This document shows, one piece after another, positions 55,492-64,000 of a DNA stretch of 64,000 nucleotides. The position numbers and the translations under genes were made by a program. The stretch spans positions 4,243,501-4,307,500 of the forward strand of contig JBBBDQ010000350.1 of the NCBI GenBank assembly GCA_037127315.1, given 5' to 3'. Below the pieces are notes generated by a model. It saw only the letters and a list, made by a program, of their open reading frames with translations. It was not told the DNA's origin and made no database searches. Source of the stretch: Ascarosepion bandense. Its lineage: Eukaryota > Mollusca > Cephalopoda > Sepiida > Sepiidae. The number at the start of each line of letters is the position of its first letter. The stretch's first letter is position 1.

Positions 55492-55548
55492 AATTAAAAT
55501 TGGGAAATTCCCAATAAGGTTTGAAAAAAATGGTTTTCGTTAAGACCA

Positions 55549-55922
55549 ACATGCAGTATAGTCCGGCGTTGCTCGGGTGTAATGAAAGCTTTAAAACTAA
55601 TCTATGGTCCTGAAGCTCAGACTCTTTGGATGTTGGCACGAAAGACTAAAAAGCAATAGTTGTTTCCAGTTAAAGCGTAGACTGAAAGAAAAAGGAATGG
55701 ATGTAAGTCAAATTTTGATTTCTTGGTATCGATATCAAATAAGTTTTTTCGTCGTAAACTCAATTAGGAAGATTAAATAAGTCCTATGAGTAAATGGTAT
55801 CATGGTTGAGACTAAGAACTACAATTATACCTACTTAGAGCCAAACCCGAAGCAAAAACTAAAAGGGCTGAAAAAATACAGACATACAGGCAGATAAAGA
55901 GACACACACACAAACATCTTGC

Positions 55923-55972
<50 letters not shown>

Positions 55973-56223
55973 CGATTTTCTGCACTATTGTAAGAACTGC
56001 AGCCTTCAAACTTCTGAATATCGTTTCTTATGTCTTTGTATATGAGTGTATCAAATTTGATTAAAATCGGACCACTCCTTCTATAACCGATTTTTTCGAT
56101 TATCGATTTTCGATATTTATCGAGGGTACCTCGACACAAAACCTAGCTAAGAACACTCGCAGACGCTTATAGTACAACTGTGTAAATTTTCAAAAAAATC
56201 GGTTCAGTCGTTTCGTTGTCTAT

Positions 56224-56289
<66 letters not shown>

Positions 56290-56313
56290 GTTCCATTTAT
56301 AAATAAGTTTAGA
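55549..56313 (-). mobile_element. Helitron, near-full copy (H7)
   Basis: On the - strand it starts TCTAAACTTATTTATAA at 56313, has a long (GT)n (56224-56288), CGAGGTACCCTCG, (TA)n (55927-55969), the interior, and the hairpin CCCGAGCAACGCCGG. The final CTAG is mutated. Confidence 0.85.
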
Positions 56314-56441
56314 TTTGTTGCCATATATGCCAACCATATGAAAATCTCAATCTGGCGAGGCTATTTAAGTACATGACCCGATTTTGTTTAGGTTAATGTT
56401 TTGGTTTTTAGCAATTTGTTGTGTTAGCTTTGTAGTGTTAG

Positions 56442-56590
56442 ATGTGCGTTGTGGTGCAGTGGTTATCGGCTCGGAACGAGAGATCGGGTGGGGGGTTGAC
56501 CGAGATCGAATTCCAGTTGAATTCCTCGCACTCATTTATGCGCAAATACTCTTGGGAAAGTTATTAATCCGTCTCTTCCCTCCAGTTTGG
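56442..56590 (+). mobile_element. tRNA-derived SINE-A, 5' half
   Basis: GTGCGTTGTGGTGCAGTGG and box B GATCGAATTCC, ending near CCCTCCAGTTTGGG, where SINE-C sequence takes over. The 3' half with the palindrome is missing. Confidence 0.65.
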
Positions 56591-56594
56591 GTCA

Positions 56595-56878
56595 AGTCAC
56601 AGGAACTAACCAACGTCTATATGAGTTGTGAGTTCAATACCAGGCTACAACAGTGGTGAACAAGTAACCAGAGGGAGATAACTCATGACTTCCAATCGTG
56701 GCATTACTACTACGCAAGGAATGAGGGTGATATACTCCAGTGAATGTCATAAAGGGTTCGGTTCGAAATTCCTATCACCTGAAGAAGGCCGGAGCATACA
56801 ACGGCGGAAACGTCATACAAATGGCAACAAAGATGAGGACAATAGTCCGAATAATGTAAATACTGTAAATACTACCTA
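56595..56878 (+). mobile_element. tRNA-derived SINE-C, copy 3
   Basis: GTGAGTTCAATACCAGGC, CAGAGGGAGATAACTCATG, CCTGAAGAAGGCCGGAGC, GGCGGAAACGTCATACAAAT and GACAATAGTCCGAATAATG. The best preserved copy of this family. Confidence 0.65.
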
Positions 56879-56925
56879 ATCTCAGAAATATAGACGAACT
56901 CTGGATTCATTTAACTCCTTACTAC

Positions 56926-57636
56926 TGTGGTGATACTGACCGAACAAAAGCGACGAACCGGATGTGTGCTCTCTCACAACTAAAAAGCAAATGAATAAAA
57001 ATCGTCTTGCGCATCCAAGTTGGCGCAGATGTTCCGGTTGAAAAATAAAAATTAATCAAAGATCAAATTACCAATTTTATTTACCAGCCAATGGGAAGCC
57101 CGAAACCAAATACAAGGATGAAATTCGAAACTAGCTGTTTTGATCCAAAATGCCGATATAAAAAGCGAAGACATAGACGCTTCGTCAGACAGGCACAGAC
57201 GGAGGAGAAGAGTGTAATTAGTTTCTTCCTTGACATATGTTGAACGGCTACTATGTTCGCCTCCTTCTTCCTGCCCTGTTCTCAAAGTACTAACGGACCT
57301 TTTCTAAGGCATTCCACAAACCAACTTACTGACCTACTGACATTAGAAACGGCAAATTGAAAATGAACATTCTTTTCTTTCAGCTCATCATTATCTTCCA
57401 TGAACTCTTTTACCTCCGTTGAACTTTTATTTCAAGCATTACTTATTTTGTAAAACATTGATTGAAATGTATATATGTATAAATGTTATTTTACACTCAA
57501 AATTGCCTTTCTTGAATTTATAATCATTTTTGAATTATAGTGGGCTATCTTCCCACAAGGCCAAATTCCGTTAACCTACTACGGAATCCTACTACCCCTC
57601 ACTACAAATGAAAGAAGAGAAGAGATACCCGCTATA
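56926..57636 (+). mobile_element. LTR-like element family L1, copy 3
   Basis: 711 bp, TGTGGTGATACTGACC to CCCGCTATA, flanked by CTAC at 56922-56925 and 57637-57640. A TATA box GATATAAAAAGCG lies near 57155, about 230 bp from the TG start, followed by a GC-rich leader; this is the layout of an LTR promoter. Opposite orientation to copies 1 and 2. Confidence 0.65.
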
Positions 57637-57917
57637 CTACACTGTTTCTCTTAGAACACTTCATACTTATAATTTATGATGTTTCATAAATAGATTTCCA
57701 CTTACTTATACAACCGAAACACTTTTATTCTTCCAACCTTCTGATCTGGAGTAAATTGTGGGGAGTTCAGTTATGTCCGGCACAAGGCCAATTTGATAAA
57801 CAACACCAAGCTTTCTATAGGTTCGTTTGGGATATGGTATCGAATTCTTAAATGATCAGTACTCATATCGTCACATTAGCATTATTTTAAATTTGTTAAA
57901 TTCGATTGTTTACATCA
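57637..57917. other. Intergenic with L2 fragment
   Basis: 57732-57805 contains AACCTTCTGAT, GGGGAGTTCAGTTATG and GGCACAAGGCC, a degenerate piece of the L2 LTR-like family. The rest is unassigned. Confidence 0.4.
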
Positions 57918-58212
57918 GTTTGCTAAGTACTATACGTGATACACGCTTGGGCGATTATGTCTCTTTAGATCCATGATTGATTAAGCAGATAATTTTCCTG
58001 CAGTAGGTTGTCATTTTTTCTACGGTTGACTAGTTGCCGACCAAGACTATGGAACCCAATCAGTCTTGCTATTCAACCCATAGCTGGAGAGAGAAGAGAT
58101 GAATTAATACCTTTCCTGAGGGTATTTGCATGTAAGTGAATTTAACTTGAATTCGAACTCAGCCCTCCGATTTTTTATTCCGAGGTGATATCCATTACAC
58201 CACAACGCACAT
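57918..58212 (-). mobile_element. tRNA-derived SINE-A
   Basis: Inverted copy; the tail on its strand is CATGGATCTAAAGAGACATA (GAAA-type loop). The head ends at GTGCGTTGTGGTGTAATGG. Confidence 0.75.
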
Positions 58213-58227
58213 AAACTAAACATCGGA

Positions 58228-58530
58228 TGTCAGTCAGTTAAGTGCCATACGTGAAATGGGCGATCATGTCTCGAAAGAGACATGACTGACTGGGCAGAAG
58301 ATTATCCTGTAGGTTGCCATTGCTTTCAGCGGTAGACTGGTTGCCGACCAAGGCTATAGAACCCAATCTGTCCTGTTATTTAACTCATAACTGGAAGGAA
58401 GAGACAGATTAATATATTTCCCAAGGGTATTTGCGCGTAAGTGAATGCAATAAATTCAACTGGAATTTGAACTCGGTTCTCCGATTTATCGTTCCGAGCC
58501 GATATCCACTGCACTACAACACACATCCAA
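58228..58530 (-). mobile_element. tRNA-derived SINE-A
   Basis: Inverted copy; tail palindrome CATGTCTCTTTCGAGACATG on its strand, full body and head. Confidence 0.8.
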
Positions 58531-58608
58531 AAATCGGATGTAAGGGAGATAAAAACGGAATAAAGTTACCAGCGTTACTTCCCTTGTACTACAGTTTTTT
58601 AGAAATAA

Positions 58609-58609
<1 letters not shown>

Positions 58610-58646
<37 letters not shown>
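58610..58646. repeat. (CTAT)n microsatellite
   Basis: About nine tetranucleotide units, then a T-run. Confidence 0.95.
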
Positions 58647-58647
<1 letters not shown>

Positions 58648-58756
58648 TTTTTTTTTAGTTTATTTTTAACTTCAGTTCGCTCATAAAATACACGTCTTAT
58701 AATCCCTGAAAAAACCCCAACTACATACTATTTAGCAACGGTGTTTGTATGTTGGG

Positions 58757-58968
58757 GATATCCGTTGTGATGCCGTGGTTATCGGCTCAGATCGAGAAAT
58801 CGGAGATCCGAGTTCGAATTCCAGTTGAACACGTTGCATTCACATATGCGCAAATACACTTGGGAAAGGCATGAATCTATCACTTCTCCCTCCATCTATG
58901 GTTTTAGCAGAACAGATTGGGTTCTCTGGCAACAAGTCTACCGCACAAATTAATGGCAACCTAATGCG
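58757..58968 (+). mobile_element. tRNA-derived SINE-A, 3'-truncated
   Basis: Head GTTGTGATGCCGTGGTTATC, box B GAGTTCGAATTCC, body to CAACCTAATGCGGGAAA, where the next SINE begins. Confidence 0.75.
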
Positions 58969-59282
58969 GGAAAGGATGTGCGTTGTGGTGCAGTGGATAT
59001 CGACTCGGAACGAAGAATCGGGGAGCCGAGTTCGAATTCCAGCTGAATTCCTAGCATTCACTTACGCGCAAATACCCTTGGGAAAGGTATTAATCCGTCT
59101 CTTCCCTCCAGTTATGGGTTAAATAACAGGACAGATTGGGTTCTATAGCCTTGGTCGGCAACCAGTCTACCGCAGAAAGCAATGGCAACCTACTGCGGGA
59201 TAATCTTCTGCCCAGTCAGTCATATCTCTTTCGAGACATGATCGCCCAAAGCGTGTATCACGTATGGCACTTAACTGAATAT
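58969..59282 (+). mobile_element. tRNA-derived SINE-A, full length
   Basis: Runs from GGATGTGCGTTGTGGTGCAG to GTATGGCACTTAACTGA. It has A and B boxes and the tail palindrome (TTTC type, one mismatch). This is the best reference copy of the family here. Confidence 0.85.
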
Positions 59283-59389
59283 AATAGTTGAAAACATGAT
59301 TAAGACCTCTACTGTGCATAAAGTGGGGGATCGATGTTCTATTGTTATGAAGTAATAAACTGATCCCCTACTAATTACTACGTAATAAT

Positions 59390-59674
59390 GTAATACGTCT
59401 CTTCTCTCTCTAGCTATGAGTCAAATAACAGGACAGACTGGGTTCTATAGCCTTGGGTGGCAACCAGTCTACCGCAGAAAGCAATGGCAACCTATTGCGG
59501 GATAATCTTCTGCCCAGTCAGTCATGTCTCTTTCGAGACATGATCGCCTAAGCGTGTATCACGTATGGCACTTAACTGACTGAATGCGGGAAAAATCTTC
59601 TGCCTAGTCAGTCATGTCTCTTTCAAGACATGATCGCCCAAGCGTGTATTACGTATGGCACGTAACTGACTGAC
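59390..59674 (+). mobile_element. Two tandem 3' pieces of SINE-A
   Basis: 59390-59585 is a 5'-truncated copy ending CACTTAACTGACTGA; 59586-59674 repeats its last about 90 bp (GCGGGAAAAATCTTCTGCC...). Both have TTTC-type palindromes. Confidence 0.75.
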
Positions 59675-59694
59675 TGTTTATATGTTGGAGAGAG

Positions 59695-59886
59695 TTCATT
59701 TACCCTACTCCCCAACTAATGCCGGTTTTTAACGTGGGATACCTGAGCGCGTACACTCAGGCCGATGGTAAAAAAAGATTACCCAGACCGTGCTTACGCG
59801 GTAACTGGATACAAAGCTAGTCTTAGCTGGTCATACCTTGTCTAGGTTACTCTCTGTCCGAGGGCAGAGAGTCCGACAAAGTAACG
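59695..59886 (-). mobile_element. SINE-like 192-bp element with 14-bp target duplication, relative of the 13437 tandem
   Basis: TATGTTGGAGAGAG at 59681-59694 and 59887-59900 brackets it. On the - strand it starts CGTTACTTTGTCGG, has a 5' hairpin (ACTCTCTG...CAGAGAGT), a strong 3' hairpin (CCTGAGTGTACGCGCTCAGG), CCCACGTTAAAAA and a GTTGGGGAGTAGGGTAAAT end. The start, 3' hairpin and end match the units at 13437-13850; the U2-like 15-mer itself is not conserved. Confidence 0.65.
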
Positions 59887-59900
59887 TATGTTGGAGAGAG

Positions 59901-60299
59901 ACCGGAATTGCATTCTGCATCTCCACTCGATGCAGAAAACGAAGATTTTTTTCTTTCTCTCAATTGTTCATGAAGAAGTCGATTCTGAACTACTGGATAA
60001 ATGGGATCTAAGCCATCCAAACCTTTTATAGCCGTCAACTGATTTTCATTTTTCCAGTGAATAAAAGAAAAACGGAAATAAATAACACACCTAGATTTGC
60101 TGATGTTCTACTGATTGTCTGCTGGATTTATTATTTCCTTTTGTGGACAAGTAGAATAACAGAAGTGGTCAAGTTCCGGTGAATATGTGTTATGGTGAAC
60201 GAAAAGTTGATTCTCGAAGAAAACGCTCCGTCGCTGCAAATCAACAAAATAATTGTTTCAATCAGATCTCGAACCCAGTCGGAATAATAGTCTCAGTCA
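59901..60299. other. Unassigned
   Basis: No supported gene. A - strand frame (60038-59847) and a + strand frame (60179-60421) are open but unrecognised. Confidence 0.25.
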
Positions 60300-60545
60300 A
60301 TCATTGCAACCCACACTGTCCTTTTGATGGATACGTGCTTTCATGGGGTTTTGAATTCAGTGCCTTTTCTTTATCCTCGACTGGTCGCCAACAACAGCTG
60401 GCGAGTCCAGTTTGCCAATGAGAGTTGCGAAGAAGAGGTGATTTCCTACCTTTCCCAAGGGTAGCTGTGGAAATTTAACGAACTTGGAATTCAAACTCGT
60501 CTTGTCGATTTCTCGTTTCGATACGCTCACCGTGACACCAAACAT
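60300..60545 (-). mobile_element. Diverged relative of SINE-A
   Basis: On the - strand a tRNA-like head (GTGTCACGGTGAGCG, GAGTTTGAATTCC) is followed by TACCCTTGGGAAAGGTA and a GGCGACCAGTCGAGG version of the body. No tail palindrome. Confidence 0.5.
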
Positions 60546-61249
60546 GCTTCCTTAAAATGATAGCGAAATAAATTTCTTTACATTTTTATTCGAATTGCAG
60601 ATTTACAATCGAAACTTGTACATTTTAAAGTTTAAAACTTGATTTTGAACTAAATTATCATATAAATTAACGAAAAAGATATTTTTTAACATAAAATTTT
60701 AACAAATTTAACATTTAAAATGATCAAAATAATAATTATTAATCAAGGTAAAAAGAGACCCTCGATGTGTAAGACTGACACAACACAACTTTTCTATCCC
60801 AACGTTCCCTACACTAAGTAAGCTTAGAATGAGGGGGATATATATATATATATAAAATAAGTAAAGAGACATGTAGGAAAGAAGTGCCTTTTTTAATCTA
60901 ACATGTTTCACTTTAAAAAGCTTCTTCAGAGATTTTTTTTTAAACGAATGACTTTAAAAACTTTTAAAATATTAACCCCCCCCCCCCCAAAAAAAAATCT
61001 CCACAAAGACAGTATGTTGATTGCGATTTGATTTAATTGGTCAGATACGTGTCACGTGTAATAAAACAATGGATGACTATTTTTTTTTTAAATATGTGCC
61101 ACGTGTAATAAAAACACTAGATGTTTTAAGTGAAAATAATGCGTGTCAAGCATATTTAAGCGATAGACAAATTAAGTGTGTGTATATATCGGAAAAGTTA
61201 GTTTGCGAATGACAGCAACGAAATACATTTCCGTTCAAAATATGCAGCA
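60546..61249. other. Intergenic AT-rich
   Basis: (AT)n at 60838-60855; a C10 run near 60976-60986; GTGCCACGTGTAATAAAA and GTGTCACGTGTAATAAAA repeat at about 61049 and 61096. No gene. Confidence 0.35.
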
Positions 61250-61370
61250 AGTAGTGTAACACAGAAAGTAATGGCAACCTACTGTGGGAAAATCTATTGC
61301 CTAGTCAGTCATGGATCGCAAGAGAAATGATCACCCAAGTGATCATGGCACTTAACTAACTGATTGTATA
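61250..61370 (+). mobile_element. SINE-A 3' fragment
   Basis: GTAATGGCAACCTACTGTGG and a decayed palindrome CATGGATCGCAAGAGAAATG (GAAA-type), then CACTTAACTAACTGA. Confidence 0.65.
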
Positions 61371-61723
61371 CACGTGTCTATCGATGGAAAGATTTTCTGT
61401 TTTTTAAATAAAATGAGAGAATTATGTATGAATGCGTGTGTATGACAGAAATCATGTGTGAATGTGTGCGTTTATGAGCCAATAAAGTTAATATGTGAAA
61501 TAAGGTATACACGTGTCAAGTGATGGAATAATGAATTTCCTATTGTAAATAACGTGAGAGAATCATGTATGCATATATAAATCTGGGTCATAAAACGAAA
61601 TATATTTTCGTTTAAAATTCTATCGAAAACAATGTATAAAAGTATTAAGCGAACATTTTTTAGATAAAAAAATAAATTTTGAAAAATAAGATGTTTGTTA
61701 ACGGTTAGAATCTTTCAATGAAA

Positions 61724-62457
61724 TCTAAACTTATTTATAAATGAAACTTTGTCTGTGTGTGTGTGCGTGTGTGTGTGTGTCTCCGTTACCTATAAACTCC
61801 GAAACGGCTGAACCGATTTTCTTGAAAATTTACACAGTTGTTGTATTATAAGCGTCTGCGAGTGTTCTTAGCTAGGTTTTGTGTCGAGGTACCCCCGATA
61901 AATATCGAAAATCAATAATAGAAAAATCGGGTTATAGGAGTGGTCAGATTTTAATCAAATTTGATACACTCATAGACAAAGACATAAGAAACGATATTCA
62001 GAAGTTTGAAGGTTGCTGTTCTTACAATAGTGCAGAAAATCGATAATATATATATATATATATATATAAAAGGCAAGATGTTTGTGTGTGTGTCTGTTTA
62101 TCTGCCTGTATGTCTGTATTTTTTCAGCCCTTTTATTTTAGTTTTTGCTTCCGGTTTGGCTCTAAGTAGGTATAATTGTAGTTCTTAGTCACAGCCATGA
62201 TACCATTTACTCAGAGGACTTATTTAGACTTCAAAATTCAGATTACGACGAAGAAAACCTATTTGATATCGATACCAGGAAATCAAAATTTTACTTATAT
62301 CCATTCATTTTTCTTTCAGTCTACGGTTTTGCTTTAACTGGAAACAACTATTGCTTTTTAGTCTTTCATGCCAACGTCCAAACAGTCTGAGCTCCAGGAC
62401 CATAGATTAGTTTTAAAACTTTCATTATACCCGAGCAACGCCGGACTATACTACTAG
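61724..62457 (+). mobile_element. Helitron, full-length non-autonomous copy (H8)
   Basis: 734 bp from TCTAAACTTATTTATAA to the hairpin CCCGAGCAACGCCGG and CTATACTACTAG, between A and T. It has every block of the family: (GT)n, CTATAAACTCCGAAACGG, GTCGAGGTACCCCCG, (AT)n, and the interior to CTCCAGGACCATAG. It has no Rep/helicase. Confidence 0.88.
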
Positions 62458-62704
62458 TAAGACATATTAAAATACTAAATATCTAATTTATGTATTAAAA
62501 TTATTACAATAAGTGATAATATAAATATAAAATATACATAAAATACTATAGTATATCATTACAATATTATAATTAAGCAATATAAATAAAATACAATAAT
62601 ATATAATAGTAAATAATAATAATAATAATAATAATAATAAGTTAAGTACAGCCCACACACTAAGGAGAACTTTGTAGAGATAAGAAATTAAGAACTAAAA
62701 GCAT
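62458..62704. other. Intergenic AT-rich with (AAT)n
   Basis: An AAT trinucleotide tract is at 62611-62640. No gene. Confidence 0.4.
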
Positions 62705-63596
62705 TGTGGAAAATCCCAACAAAGAAAAATTCACAAGTCAGTGCGAAAAGCATATCCTGAATTCTGATTGGATTAAAAACAGAAAATTCATAATGACATT
62801 ATTTCACATCTAAAAGCGAAAATGCTCGCTGGAGCCGGTCACGTGACCAGATTTAATTACTTAAGGACATTCTGTGATCGGTTAACAGAGTCAGATGAAA
62901 GCAGTCGCTGACAGCATCTCACCATATAAAGAAAAAACTTCAAGCTGACTCGCCCTCACTGTCAATTTTCTTTTCTTCTTTTTCACTCCACGCCAACCCG
63001 GACGTAGGGCACGCCTCAGTTTTATTCGACCTCTTCTCCCAGCGTCCTTTTCTTCGTTTTCACGTCACGCCGCTAAGGAGGACAACAGCAACAACAAAAT
63101 GGACGTGTTAAGTTCAACTTATTTGTGTTAAGTACAACTATTTGTTTTGCCTTCTCTTTCTATCAACCTGTTGCGACCTACTAAAAAGAGGAAGGAACAA
63201 AGACTTTACATTTCGCTACTACACAACCATGAACTCTAAACTTCTGCGGACATTTTAAATACTTACATTACTACTACGAACATTTTCTACAAACCGTGAT
63301 GCCCATAACTTTATCATTGTACACGAACTCTAACCTTAACTTCTTAATATTGTTTCTATTTGCACATTAACTTCTATAACTTGTGCTATTCTTTCCTTTT
63401 AATAAATTTCTATTTTAAAATGCAAAATTATATTTTATTCTTACACTATTCCACTATTCCATATTATTCCACACATTCTAACCAGCTTCAGCCTTCTGAT
63501 GATAATTCTGCATAAAACTTGTAAGCTGTAGGGAGTTCGGTTAGGTCTGACACAAGGCCGAATCAAAGAAACATTAACCAGCTCCCTACGGCTACA
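62705..63596 (+). repeat. Solo-LTR-like element family L2, copy 2
   Basis: TGTGGAAAATCCC to CTCCCTACGGCTACA. CACGTG (about 62839), a TATA-like CATATAAAG (about 62924), and AATAAA (about 63402) are in promoter-to-poly-A order. The last 200 bp match the inverse of 15591-15830. Confidence 0.5.
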
Positions 63597-64000
63597 TGTC
63601 TATGTAACGCTAGGGAAGTTAGGGAAATAGAAAAAAAACATGAAATGGAGCTATAACAATACACCACGACCTGCCTTAGGTCTTCCTGCAGACTTGGTAA
63701 GTAGTGCAACCATAGCAGGAATAACATTATGATGAAGAATGGGAAGTGTTTACTGATTTTTGTCCTATTGTTTTTACTTTTAAGTTAAACAGTGGCTTGA
63801 ACCAAATAATGTTTCGATTTCTATTATTGTTTTCCGTTTGTTAGTTTGGCTGAAGTTTGTATTCTAAAATGTTCTTCTAGCCAGATTTTCTAAGGCATTT
63901 TCATAATCATTTTTCTTTTCATCAAAGATTATTTTGTTTGACGAATTTTTTGATAGCCTGTGTTCTATTCTTTTATGGATGTATTTGATCATGCTTGTTG
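63597..64000. other. Unassigned end of window
   Basis: No feature recognised. Confidence 0.3.

Noticed and set aside
59847..60038. - strand 63-codon frame that could be a terminal exon
   Set aside because: Its C-terminal part lies in the inserted SINE-like element (59695-59886), it lacks an ATG, and the acceptor upstream is weak.
60179..60421. + strand 80-aa frame
   Set aside because: Overlaps an inverted SINE-A relative and shows no domain or splice context.

Overview
The window looks like nuclear DNA of a metazoan, most likely a mollusc. It is AT-rich, with intron-bearing genes, many microsatellites, tRNA-derived SINEs, Helitrons, several non-LTR retrotransposon families, Ty3/gypsy fragments and a mariner. 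Short motifs such as AGGGAGATAACTC (about 27783 and 56673) are familiar from molluscan repeats. The phylum call is an inference; nothing here fixes the species.

Only one host gene is well supported. It is a two-coding-exon gamma-glutamylaminecyclotransferase (GGACT-like, AIG2/GGCT fold) on the + strand: coding exon 1 at 21710-21907 and exon 2 at 34633-34905, joined in phase 0 over a 12.7 kb intron to give 156 aa. The intron holds a gypsy relic interrupted by a LINE, a pogo-like palindrome, a hAT-like MITE, an RTE-like LINE end, a jockey/CR1-like LINE and an unclassified repeat. A second, weak candidate lies on the - strand at 5038-6120: three exons with good splice sites that would encode a 38-aa basic-tailed hydrophobic peptide.

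Layout. 1-4.3 kb: two Ty3/gypsy remnants in opposite orientation (+ strand gag relic/RNase H/integrase with 3' LTR; - strand LTR/PBS/gag). 4.3-6.4 kb: AT-rich, with the candidate microprotein gene. 6.4-9.7 kb: nested insertions (a jockey-like LINE split by a 710-bp LTR-like element, a Helitron end, a second LINE split by a mariner). 9.7-13.4 kb: a Tx1/L1-like LINE with a nearly intact RT reading frame, then a two-unit tandem of a 200-bp SINE-like repeat whose head resembles the U2 snRNA 5' stem. 14.6-21.5 kb: LTR-like elements, a LINE end, fused Helitron pieces and a LINE 3'-UTR minisatellite. 21.6-35.4 kb: GGACT. 35.4-42 kb: SINEs, including two copies of a chimeric 5S rRNA + tRNA SINE, and a Helitron. 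42-48 kb: a diverged direct duplication with a solo LTR between the copies and a Helitron inside one copy. 49.6-54 kb: inverted repeat, (TA)-tailed SINEs, LINE ends, degenerate tandem repeats. 54-64 kb: Helitrons, LTR-like elements and a dense SINE cluster.

Apart from GGACT there is no pathway or operon. The window is best read as a record of nested and chimeric transposition. The most distinctive items are the 5S-tRNA composite SINE bounded by a perfect 13-bp target duplication, the U2-like-headed SINE with a 14-bp target duplication, and a SINE family whose 3' palindrome occurs with its loop in both orientations. All calls were made by eye without database searches; boundaries of ancient repeats are approximate.
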